Part shown: positions 1 to 7,300 of the stretch, in pieces | Position numbering within the stretch: position 1 is the first letter of the stretch | Layout of the letters: every line of letters starts with the position of its first letter | Source of the DNA: CAUYUA01 sp963575675 | GTDB lineage: Bacteria; Pseudomonadota; Alphaproteobacteria; Azospirillales; Azospirillaceae | Direction of reading: 5' to 3' | DNA: 8,080 nucleotides | Assembly: GCA_963575675.1 (NCBI GenBank) | Contig: CAUYUA010000019.1 | Coordinates: 1 to 8,080, forward strand | Made by a program: the position numbers and the translations under genes | The notes under the pieces: model-generated | Database searches by the model: none | What the model was told of the DNA's origin: nothing | Seen by the model: the letters and a program-made list of their open reading frames with translations, nothing else

Positions 1-8
1 GGTTTTGA

Positions 9-58
9 CGAAAAAGCCCGGAAAACCTGGGCTTTTCGCCTTGATTTTCCGGGCTTTT
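9..58. terminator. Terminator-like repeat with two mutually exclusive stems
   Basis: The arm AAAAGCCCGGAAAA (12-25) has a perfect 14-bp inverted partner TTTTCCGGGCTTTT at 45-58. The first eight bases of the same arm (12-19) can instead pair with GGGCTTTT at 29-36, extended by CG/CG outside across a one-base bulge. The two stems cannot form together. Both end in T tracts, and because the arms are A/T rich at their outer ends the element could terminate transcription from either side, including leftward transcripts from the Rpn gene. A diverged copy lies at 1789-1835. Pairing is read directly from the sequence; the terminator role is inference. Confidence 0.6.
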
Positions 59-60
59 GA

Positions 61-339
61 GAATTCCACATAACGAACTCTGGTTGACCGGAAGGGACAC
101 TCCGCAAACTTTTCTCCGCTGTAGAATCAAAGGGTTGCAACCACCCCCATCTATTCTGGACCGAAATACGGCGTACTCGACGCACCGCGCAGATCGAGAA
201 AAAGCGCGCAGGTTCAAACTTTTTATGACCGGCAAGTTTAGCCTCATCAGGCTTCCATATCCCTGCCGGAAAGCAATCAAAGCGTCGCGAACTCGCCGTC
301 TTCAGGTCTTGGAGACACATCACCTCCTTAACTTTTTAT
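61..339. other. Region without a recognised gene
   Basis: No known family is visible here. On the minus strand a reading frame starts with ATG at 318-320 and stays open to the left edge of the window (more than 100 codons). It is preceded by TAAGGAGGTG, a perfect Shine-Dalgarno core but only two bases from the ATG; a GTG one frame over has better spacing but stops after 13 codons. The long frame has no recognisable motif and runs straight through the terminator-like repeat at 9-58, which argues against a real protein. A plus-strand frame (57-392) is equally featureless and overlaps the Rpn 3' end. GGTTGCAACC near 134-143 is a perfect 10-bp palindrome of unknown meaning. Confidence 0.35.
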
Positions 340-582
340 TCAATGTGACAGTGCCGAACCGAAGATATCACTCAATGATTTGTTGTCAATAAGAAGCTCG
401 CTCCACTCATCCAGTTGCTCACTGGGGGCTTTTAGAACAAGGTCTTCGATATGGCTCGGCACAGATTTGAACCGACGACGAAGCTGGCGAAGGAGCATAT
501 TGGCTTTGCCTGAGGTCTCGCCTTCCGCCTTGCCTTCCTCCAAAATTTGCCGCTTCCATTCATGCGTTCGCGTCGCCAACAT
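340..582 (-). CDS. Possible internal ORF: C-terminal Rpn short form (RpnS-like antitoxin candidate)
   Basis: An in-frame ATG at 580-582 (residue 244 of the 323-residue protein) lies seven bases after a perfect GGAGGT. Translation from it would give an 80-residue protein made of the charged linker (THEWKRQILEEGKAEG) and the whole DUF4351-like domain. In enterobacterial Rpn systems an in-gene start near the 3' end yields a small protein that blocks the full-length nuclease. The same arrangement is seen here, but the function is inferred. The site is stronger than the one at the full gene's own start. It could be chance, since the GGAGGT also encodes residues M-E-V. Confidence 0.45.
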   Translation of the reverse strand: MLATRTHEWKRQILEEGKAEGETSGKANMLLRQLRRRFKSVPSHIEDLVLKAPSEQLDEWSELLIDNKSLSDIFGSALSH

Positions 583-1311
583 ATTACGGACCTCCATCAA
601 ATCATCCGGGAGCTGAACGTCTCCCCGGCCATCCATGTTCTGAACGGATTGAACCACCACCTCAGTAAATAACTGTTTCAGCTCTTCGTAACCGGGATGA
701 CTCCGAAACCATCCGACAACCTCGTCGATCAGCTCGACAAGATCATCGAGATGAGGACAATGCTCCAGACGAAACAACAACGCAGTCAGCGTGTCGCGCC
801 TGGATAAGTCGTCTTTGGAAAAGGCGCTTTGATCCAGCAAATAATAGCGTGACGTCGGTTGCCATGGCCAAAGCGAAGACTGCGGCAAAAGCGCCACCAA
901 ATCCAACACATCAACCGGAGCATTCCATCTTTTGTCTCCATTATACAAAACAATCGGCAGAACTGGCGGCAGTTTGTCTCCACGCTTGAGATTTCTCTCT
1001 TTGATGATCTGCTGCCATAGCAAACCGGTGTAAACCTGGGTGCGAACGGCCATCCATTCAATGATTGTAGATTGAAACTCAAACAGCAAATACAAATAAA
1101 TGTCCAAACCATCTGTGGTTGGAAGCCTCCAGATGACATCTCCTTCGCGACGCCTACCTCTCCGCGAGTGAAATTTGGCGTTAACCAATTCCATCCGAGC
1201 AAAATCCAGCCCGACCGTCATGGCTTCCGGCACGAACTCACGCACCAGCTGCTCGACCATAATCGGATGCGTAAACAGCCGATGGTAAAAAGAGTCGGAC
1301 TGTTGAGCCAT
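340..1311 (-). CDS. Rpn-family recombination-promoting nuclease (PD-(D/E)XK, YhgA-like/Transposase_31), with DUF4351-like C-terminus
   Basis: Predicted DNA endonuclease of 323 residues. The N-terminus (HRLFTHPIMVEQLVREFVPE) and following blocks match the Rpn/YhgA pattern. Likely active-site residues are D58 (EGDVIWRL) and E78-x-Q80 (LFEFQS), followed by the conserved region WQQII and LPPVLPIVLYNGDKRW. The last 60 residues (LLRQLRRRF, then EQLDEWSELLIDNKSLSDIF) look like DUF4351. Known Rpn proteins raise RecA-independent recombination and some act against phage; this role is by family only. I chose ATG at 1309-1311, which has GGA nine bases upstream, over an in-frame TTG at 1330-1332. The gene is transcribed leftward, alone, and next to IS66 debris, as is common for mobile accessory genes. 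No frameshift is seen, so it may be functional. Confidence 0.88.
   Translation of the reverse strand: MAQQSDSFYHRLFTHPIMVEQLVREFVPEAMTVGLDFARMELVNAKFHSRRGRRREGDVIWRLPTTDGLDIYLYLLFEFQSTIIEWMAVRTQVYTGLLWQQIIKERNLKRGDKLPPVLPIVLYNGDKRWNAPVDVLDLVALLPQSSLWPWQPTSRYYLLDQSAFSKDDLSRRDTLTALLFRLEHCPHLDDLVELIDEVVGWFRSHPGYEELKQLFTEVVVQSVQNMDGRGDVQLPDDLMEVRNMLATRTHEWKRQILEEGKAEGETSGKANMLLRQLRRRFKSVPSHIEDLVLKAPSEQLDEWSELLIDNKSLSDIFGSALSH
590..595 (-). promoter_or_regulatory. Internal Shine-Dalgarno inside the Rpn gene
   Basis: On the minus strand the sequence reads GGAGGT, then seven bases, then ATG (582-580) in the Rpn frame. Both the match and the spacing are ideal. It would support separate translation of the C-terminal domain. 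Confidence 0.5.
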
Positions 1312-1418
1312 TACCGAAATTCCATTACACAAACCATCATCTAAATTTATGGAACTTCAACAATGAAGCTTCCCTCTCCTCTATTGGCCCCAACACCCCT
1401 ACGCATCAAAACGGTCAA

Positions 1419-1697
1419 ACATCTCCAGAGATTAGCGCATGTTCGCCAAAGAGAACAAGGGCGGAAAAATTCAACCAATCACTCGGCGGAACATTTCGCT
1501 TATCTCTTGAAGACGGCCGTCTTAAAATAGATGCCGGCGCGGTTGAACGCGGCATGCGTCCACAAAATTTTACGGCCAAGAACGCTTCCTTTGCGGGCAG
1601 CGACGCCAACGGTCGGAATTAGACCGTTGTCGCCTCGCTCATTGAAACGGCCAAACTCAACGGCATCGAACCTTTCTCAAGATTATGGACGTTTTGA
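1419..1697 (+). pseudogene. IS66-family transposase (TnpC), decayed 3' remnant
   Basis: Reading in the frame of 1419 gives a protein stretch that matches the C-terminal end of IS66 transposases: EDGRLKIDAGAVERGMRP, then KNASFAGSDANG, then SLIETAKLNGIEP. The family pattern is DGR-x-E-x-(NN)-x-x-(E)R-x-x-RP, RKN-x-x-FAGSD and SLI-x-T-(A/C)KLNG. The glutamate at 1545-1547 fits the last acidic residue of the DDE triad, but the usual NN pair just before it has become AG. An in-frame TAG interrupts the frame at 1620-1622, and the natural end is the TGA at 1695-1697. About 90 codons remain of a protein normally about 500 residues long, and no upstream part or left terminus is visible. It cannot be active. 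Confidence 0.85.
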
Positions 1698-1718
1698 GAC
1701 TGATGCTTGAAGGTTTTC

Positions 1719-1778
1719 CGTAAGCGTTCTCTTGCTCACATATTATTATGCTGTCTATTCGATGTGAGAACGCTTACG
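1719..1778. repeat. Inverted-repeat pair with IS66-like ends (60 bp)
   Basis: CGTAAGCGTTCTC at 1719-1731 and GAGAACGCTTACG at 1766-1778 are perfect 13-bp inverted repeats. Pairing continues inward as CTCACAT (1735-1741) with ATGTGAG (1762-1768) if bases on the left arm bulge, leaving a loop of about 20 nt. The tips GTAAGCG/CGCTTAC resemble the termini I recall for IS66-family elements, and the structure starts 21 bases after the transposase stop, where the right end is expected. Having both a left-type and a right-type tip only 58 bp apart is odd. The eight bases outside each tip do not match, so no target duplication is visible. Confidence 0.7.
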
Positions 1779-1788
1779 CGCAGATCAT

Positions 1789-1835
1789 GCAAAAAGGCCT
1801 GGGAAACAAGGGCTTTTTGCCTTGATTTTTCGGAC
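1789..1835. terminator. Second, diverged copy of the terminator-like repeat
   Basis: GCAAAAAGGCC (1789-1799) pairs with GGCTTTTTGC (1811-1820) with one bulged base, and a T tract follows at 1826-1830. The 24 bases at 1810-1833 match 29-52 at 22 positions, and the similarity extends left with one gap, so this and the element at 9-58 share an origin. It could stop rightward transcription from the IS66 remnant before the signalling genes. Unlike the first copy, its long 14-bp stem is not conserved. Confidence 0.6.
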
Positions 1836-1897
1836 CTGAGAGCGTTTCATTCTGTATCATTGGCTGAAGATCGGCGACCGCTCTCAGGAAAAATCAA
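1822..1897. repeat. Long imperfect inverted repeat upstream of the signalling cluster
   Basis: TTGATTTTT (1822-1830) plus CCTGAGAGCG (1835-1844) on the left pair perfectly with CGCTCTCAGG plus AAAAATCAA (1879-1897) on the right. Nineteen base pairs form, with a 4-nt bulge (CGGA) on the left arm and a 34-nt loop. The left arm overlaps the tail of the preceding terminator-like hairpin, so the two structures abut or compete. It may be a mobile-element end, a terminator or an RNA leader structure; the sequence does not decide. Confidence 0.55.
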
Positions 1898-1923
1898 TAG
1901 TTACTATCGCCGACCAAATTTTG

Positions 1924-2148
1924 ATGGAGCAAATACATATTACGGATCGAGAAATGGAGCTTCGAAAGCGTTTGTTTGACTTCACCCAAGTCGATATCCT
2001 ACAATTTACGTCTTCCTTGGTCTCACGCTTCCTCCTTGCGTGTCTTGTCGGCATTTCGTCATCACAAATATTTTATCTGCGCATAGATTGCCTGGAACGA
2101 GATCAACAAACGTATCGGTGCATTCAGGCGCCGGATCAACAGTCTTGA
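1924..2148 (+). pseudogene. Possible protoglobin (globin-coupled sensor) N-terminal remnant
   Basis: From ATG 1924 the first 22 residues (HITDREMELRKRLFDFTQ and neighbours) resemble the opening of bacterial protoglobin sensor domains, typically ITxxExxxRKxFLxFTxxD. After about residue 30 the similarity fades, and the frame ends at TGA 2146-2148. That is far short of the roughly 150 residues of a globin domain, and no proximal histidine region is seen. The frame is the same as that of the diguanylate cyclase starting at 2161, with only the stop and four codons between them. No good ribosome binding site precedes it. Either a broken sensor gene or a chance match. Confidence 0.3.
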
Positions 2149-2160
2149 TGTCTCTTACGG

Positions 2161-3084
2161 ATGAGTTTTCAGATGATCGTTAACCCTCATGAGTCGCTCC
2201 CCCTGTTTCTCATTATCGACGATGATCCAGGATCGATCAGGCTCGTGAGCGAGACGCTGAAAAAAGAAGGTCGTATTATTTTTGCCACGAACGGTCAAGA
2301 TGGTTTAAGTCAGGCTCGCGATCGGCGCCCAGACTTGATATTACTTGATGCTCAAATGCCTGAAATGAACGGTTTTGAAGTCTGCGCGGCGCTCCTGGCC
2401 GATCCCAACACAGCAGATATCCCCATAATATTTATAACAGCTCGCAATGATGTTGAGCACGAAGTCTCGGCGTTGAGTGCAGGCGCCTCTGATTTTATTG
2501 CGAAGCCATTCAACCCCTTGATCATTACACACCGTGTTCGAACACGCCTAACATTGAAACGTCAGGCCGATGAACTTCGCAAGCTCTCGCGTGTCGATGG
2601 CTTGACAGGAGTTGCAAATCGACGTTGGTTTGACGAAATGCTTGAAATTGAGTGGGTCAAAGCCTTACGCATGAAGACGCCGATAGGTATACTTATGATT
2701 GATATCGATCATTTTAAGCTTTACAACGATAACTACGGTCACTTAGCAGGCGATCAGTGTCTAACATCGATCGCGAAGATCATGGCGGCTACCGTTCGGC
2801 ATCCGCCGGATATCCTTGCTCGATATGGTGGTGAGGAATTTGTTTGCCTCTTACCTTGTGCGGATACTTCATCCCTTGTGTCGGCTGGAGAAAGGGTTCT
2901 TGAGGTCGTCCGAGTTTGTCGTCTGCCTCATGCTTTTTCCAGCGTTGCAGATCACGTGACGGTCAGCATTGGCGGCGCCTCACTGACGCCTGAGCCAAGC
3001 TTGATCTCCGGAGTTCTATTGGAAGCCGCTGATCGTCGCCTTTATCAAGCAAAGAGCGAAGGTCGTAACAGACTTGCAATTTAA
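2161..3084 (+). CDS. Response regulator with diguanylate cyclase output (REC-GGDEF, PleD-like)
   Basis: Cytoplasmic enzyme of 307 residues predicted to make cyclic-di-GMP from two GTP when phosphorylated. The receiver spans about 14-130, with acidic D20-D22, phospho-acceptor D63 (LLLDAQMP), T93 and K115 (AKPF). The GGDEF domain spans about 140-305, with DGLTGVANRR, metal ligand D181 (MIDIDHFK), NDNYGHLAGD, and an intact GGEEF at 223-227. The inhibitory I-site RxxD, normally just before the active loop, reads HPPD at 214-217, so product inhibition may be weakened. The ATG at 2161 has no clear Shine-Dalgarno; M5 (2173) is an alternative. The gene leads a cluster with an outer-membrane protein and a hybrid kinase, its probable phosphodonor. 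Confidence 0.93.
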   Translation: MSFQMIVNPHESLPLFLIIDDDPGSIRLVSETLKKEGRIIFATNGQDGLSQARDRRPDLILLDAQMPEMNGFEVCAALLADPNTADIPIIFITARNDVEHEVSALSAGASDFIAKPFNPLIITHRVRTRLTLKRQADELRKLSRVDGLTGVANRRWFDEMLEIEWVKALRMKTPIGILMIDIDHFKLYNDNYGHLAGDQCLTSIAKIMAATVRHPPDILARYGGEEFVCLLPCADTSSLVSAGERVLEVVRVCRLPHAFSSVADHVTVSIGGASLTPEPSLISGVLLEAADRRLYQAKSEGRNRLAI

Positions 3085-3115
3085 TACCGACATACACGAC
3101 CTGCCCCATGCTCTT

Positions 3116-3120
3116 GAGGA
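3116..3120 (+). promoter_or_regulatory. Ribosome binding site deciding the outer-membrane protein start
   Basis: GAGGA lies ten bases before ATG 3131. This start puts a signal peptide exactly at the N-terminus, whereas the longer frame from 3074 would overlap the previous gene and prefix 19 unrelated residues. Confidence 0.65.
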
Positions 3121-3130
3121 CTACGTTGAA

Positions 3131-4324
3131 ATGAATGTTAAATTGTTGATTATCATGATTGTTGGCCTGTTTTCTTGCGCCGCCCAGGCCCAGAATGGTC
3201 CTGAGGAACTGTCTGATGGTTTTGGAGGCTCTTTTCTTAATAATATCACATTCCAGAAAAGTACAGAGGACGCTCTGCGCAACCGCCCCAGTCCATTTCG
3301 CCGAAACCTCGTGACAGATACCGGTGGTCGCCTACTGAACTTATTGGAGCTGCGCTTCAAAAGCGGTAACTGGACTTTCATGGGCTCCTATACCGACAAC
3401 CGCACGTTAGGAGACGGCAGCGCATACTCGTTGAGCAATCCACTGACCTTCGGTGTTAACACCGTCAATACTTCCGGCGCCAATCGTGATGCCGTTGATT
3501 ACAAGTCCGGCCTGCACGAGCTGACAACGACGTACCGGAATAGCGGCAAGATGGTGATGCTGGGCAAGATTGATACTTCGAATTGGTATCTCTACGATCC
3601 GATCTTCAGCGGAGACCTAAGAAATGGCAACGACTACGGCAACGCCGCCACCCGTGTCGTGGCTCCACCTTTCCCATCAATGGCTCTGGTCGTCAAACAG
3701 GACTTCGGCAACGGCTTGTCGCTGACAGGCATCGCCGGCGATGCCTTCGGCGATCGTGAGACCATCGACGCATCTCGCAACTTAGTCAATGGCGACCTCG
3801 CCTACGTCCTTGAGATAAATTATTACAACAATAATTCTCACTACCAGATAACTTTTAATCATGTCGACGCCTTTCACTACTATGACAAGGACGCCGTGTG
3901 GCCCGGCCCGGGCTACAAGGCGCCAAAGGTCGATGCCGTAATGGCGACCGCCAGTTATCGTTTTGATGAGAACTGGGCAGGCTTTGCTCGATTTAGCTAC
4001 TCCACAGGTGAGGGGCGGCTCGAAGACGTCAACTACCTCGTTGGCGCACGCTACGACTTTGATAAATTCTACGCGCTGGCTTCGCAGTCGGCGACACGCA
4101 TCGGCACAGACAGCACACCATATAATCGCGGCGCAAAAGGTGACTACACGTTTGTCAGCGAGTTGACGCTCAACTACAAAGTACTTCCCGAAGTGACCGT
4201 TGGCGCAACTTATGACGCGTACAACAGCAACGGCAACTCGCTGCTCGCCAAAGACGGCGGCTGGAATGGTTCGAGGAGCAACCACATCGTCGGTATGCGC
4301 GTGACCACCTTCCTACCTTTCTAA
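3131..4324 (+). CDS. Outer-membrane beta-barrel (porin-like) protein
   Basis: A 397-residue secreted protein. A Sec signal peptide (MNVKLLIIMIVGLFSCAAQA) with predicted cleavage AQA|QN is followed by a mature chain rich in alternating aromatic/polar strands, for example LLELRFKSGNWTFMGSYTDN, YALASQSATRI and LTLNYKVLPEVTVGATYDAY. It ends in phenylalanine (TTFLPF), the usual sorting signal of outer-membrane barrels. The length suits a 16- to 18-strand porin, perhaps related to carbohydrate-selective porins (OprB-like), but I cannot assign a family firmly. It lies 46 nt after the diguanylate cyclase and 26 nt before the hybrid kinase, in the same direction, so an operon and a role in uptake or sensing of the kinase's ligand are likely inferences. 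Its GC content looks higher than that of the 3' half of the kinase gene. Confidence 0.8.
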   Translation: MNVKLLIIMIVGLFSCAAQAQNGPEELSDGFGGSFLNNITFQKSTEDALRNRPSPFRRNLVTDTGGRLLNLLELRFKSGNWTFMGSYTDNRTLGDGSAYSLSNPLTFGVNTVNTSGANRDAVDYKSGLHELTTTYRNSGKMVMLGKIDTSNWYLYDPIFSGDLRNGNDYGNAATRVVAPPFPSMALVVKQDFGNGLSLTGIAGDAFGDRETIDASRNLVNGDLAYVLEINYYNNNSHYQITFNHVDAFHYYDKDAVWPGPGYKAPKVDAVMATASYRFDENWAGFARFSYSTGEGRLEDVNYLVGARYDFDKFYALASQSATRIGTDSTPYNRGAKGDYTFVSELTLNYKVLPEVTVGATYDAYNSNGNSLLAKDGGWNGSRSNHIVGMRVTTFLPF

Positions 4325-4350
4325 TCCACATCGGTCGGATTAACATCGCT

Positions 4351-7300
4351 ATGCTCAATCTTTTTTGTGATAAGTCGCCGTCAGAAAGACAATGGCAACA
4401 ACTGCTACTATCTAAGATAAATGTAGTATTGCTAATAAGTTTTGGTGTATTCGGGGTTTGGCTCGCAAGTGATCTACAGCAAGGATACCACAAGGTCTTG
4501 ATGGAGACTTCAAATCTTGCGATGCGAAAAAGTCAATTGCTCGGCCAATCATTCAGCACCCGGATACTGTCTTCCGACTATGTTTTAAGAGATGCGTTGG
4601 GAAGGTTACAAGAGAGCGATCTGGTGTATCCGGATACCGACTTGGTTCATGCTCAAAAGATGTCGATGCTTATAAAAGAAAAGGCCGACACTATACCTGA
4701 TTTTTTTACCATGGTGATTTTTAATCGGGACTGTGTTTTTACGGCGACCGCGACTGGAATGAATGTAGGCGTCAAATCGAAACAAGAACTTTGCGAGGCT
4801 CGCAAGAAGCACAACGGCCCAGGCCCGCTGGCAAACTACATTTCCAGTAAGTTGTCTGCCTCAGGGCAATCGGTACTTGTTTTGTCGCGTCACCTCACGT
4901 CACCAACAGGCGATTTTCAAGGAGGAGTGCTTGGCGTCATCGAACTTGAGAAAACCCAACGTCTGTTCAATTCTCTGAATCCTGACCTTGGCGATTCTAT
5001 TGCCCTGCTCGATGACAATCAAGTGCTCCTCGCTCGACAGCCGCCGCTCGCAGAAGCCGTTACAAAACGTGTTGCGGCTCCTGCAATTCCCGCTGCATTG
5101 CACTCAACGACGTCGTGGGCCGATGCGTCGCCTCAATTGGATATGGACGGGAATGAGCGCTTGTTTGGGTTCAGCAAAATCGAAGGATTTCCCTTCGTCT
5201 TTGCTTATGGCATTGAGAAAGTTAAAGCGATCAAAGATTGGAAAAAACGCGCAGCAGAACTTATAGTCAGCTACTTTACTTTGTTATTATTGGCGTTGTT
5301 GGCGGCGCGAACTCAATGGATAACTCTTCGTCAACGTGAAGAATTAAGGAATGCGTCGCACTATTCTCGCACTTTAATTGAAGCCAGTCTTGACCCGCTC
5401 GTAACCATCAGTCCGGAAGGCAAAATCACGGATGTTAATCAAGCCACCGAAGACGCCACAGGTGTATCACGGGAAGCATTAATCGGCAGCGATTTCGCTG
5501 ATTACTTTACAGAGCCTGGACTGGCCCGTGTCGGCTATCGGCAGGTGTTGAAACTGGGGACGGTCAGGGATTACGCACTGACTTTGCGCCACATCTCTGG
5601 ACGGACTATCGACGTCCTTTATAATGCCACCGTCTACAAATCGGAACACGGCAAAATTACAGGCATATTCGCTGCGGCACGCGACGTAACGGAGCAAAAT
5701 CGAGCAAAATTTGCTCTCCAGGAAACGAATAAAGAACTAGCCGTCGCGCGGGATGAGGCAGAAAATGCAAACCGCGCCAAAAGTGAATTCGTGGCCAATA
5801 TGAGTCATGAAATACGCACCCCCATGAACGCCATCATTGGTCTGTCGAATGTACTCAGCAGAACAAAGCTGGATAACGATCAAATTGACTGTCTTAGTAA
5901 ACTTAGCCAATCCGGAAAGCTGCTCCTTTGTATAATTAACGATATTTTGGACTATTCCAAAATCGAGGCCGGACGGCTGGAGCTTGAGGAATCAGAATTT
6001 TCATTAAGGAAGATGCTTGATACTCTCGCTGCGATTGTTGCTTCCGACATGAAAGCAAAGAATTTTGATGTATTGATTGGCGCCGCAGCGGATGTTCCTG
6101 ATATGCTGATCGGAGATGCTTTGCGACTTCAGCAGATTTTAATAAACCTGGCAGGAAATGCGCTTAAGTTTACTGAAGAAGGTCAGATCGTTGTCCAAAC
6201 ATTTGTTGTTGATCAAACTTATAATACTGTCAGCTTGAGATTTGAGGTTAGTGACACTGGAATAGGCATTCCACCCGACGTAATTCAGCGTCTATTCACA
6301 CCATTTAGCCAGGCGGACGCATCGACTACACGTCGGTTCGGCGGTACTGGACTGGGTTTGGCAATTTGTGGAAAGCTGGTTCGTCTCATGGGAGGAAAAA
6401 TCGGCGTTGAAAGCAAACTGGGTCAAGGAAGCACTTTCTGGTTCACGGCATCTTTCGGTCTTGGAAACGCGGCGCAGGAGGTAATAAAAAGTACGGCGTG
6501 CTGCCCCGGCAAAGGATTGTCCGTTTTGATTGTCGATGATAATCCGGTCGCCAGAACCATCATTCGGGATACCGTAACCTCTCTAGGCTGGCGTCCTGAT
6601 TGCGCTGAAGGTGGGGCGGCCGCGCTGGAAAGAATCAAAGCAAATAATTGCTATGATATTATTCTGGTTGATTGGAGAATGCCGGAAATGGATGGACTGG
6701 AAACAATCCGAGCCATCCGATCGATACAAACTCAAAATCAGATGACGGTCATTGCCATGGTCACGGCCTTCGATCGTGATGATGTCCTTAAGGCTGATGG
6801 CGGAGTATTGGTAGACACGATTTTAGTTAAACCACTCACCGGCTCTATGTTGTACGACCTCGTTGCTCGTAATTGTAAAAACTCACTCTCGATCGGCAGC
6901 GACATAACCAATAAAAATGTGGTGGAGCATCGTCTCTATAATGTTTCCGTTCTATTGGTTGAGGATAACACTATCAATCAAGATGTTGCGCGTAGAATTC
7001 TTGAGCTTGAACACGCCAAGGTAACTATTGCCAATAATGGACAGGAAGCCATAGCTCTACTTCAAAATTGCCCAACTTCCTATGATGTGGTCTTGATGGA
7101 TATCCAGATGCCGGTCATGGATGGCTATGAAGCAACCAGAATTATTAGGTCGTCACTTGGTCTACCGGATTTGCCAATTATTGCTCTAACCGCAGGAGTT
7201 ATGGCCTCTGATCGCCAAAAGGCGGAATCCGTCGGCATTAACGGCTTTGTTCCCAAACCTTTTGATGTTGATCTGCTAATTTATACTGTGGCGAAATACT

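Noticed and set aside
1..320. Minus-strand frame with ATG at 318-320, open to the window edge, after AAGGAGGTG
   Set aside because: Spacing of the ribosome binding site is too short, no motif is recognisable, another frame is open over part of the same stretch, and it reads through the terminator-like repeat. Kept only as a note.
319..330. Plus strand ATCACCTCCTTA looks like the 3' end of 16S rRNA
   Set aside because: The sequence before it bears no resemblance to 16S rRNA; it is simply the complement of a Shine-Dalgarno-like string.
57..392. 111-codon plus-strand frame
   Set aside because: No recognisable domain, no convincing ribosome binding site, and it overlaps the well-supported Rpn gene on the other strand.
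1415..1609. Minus-strand frame over the IS66 remnant
   Set aside because: Shadow of the transposase frame, which has clear family similarity on the plus strand.
1707..1979. 90-codon plus-strand frame across the hairpins
   Set aside because: It runs through three repeat structures in a frame with no family resemblance.
3167..3178. Lipobox-like LFSC in the outer-membrane protein signal peptide
   Set aside because: Phenylalanine is unusual at that position, and a good signal peptidase I site AQA|QN follows five residues later, as expected for a barrel protein.
3782..4285. 167-codon minus-strand frame inside the outer-membrane protein gene
   Set aside because: Antisense shadow; the plus-strand product has signal peptide, barrel pattern and terminal phenylalanine.
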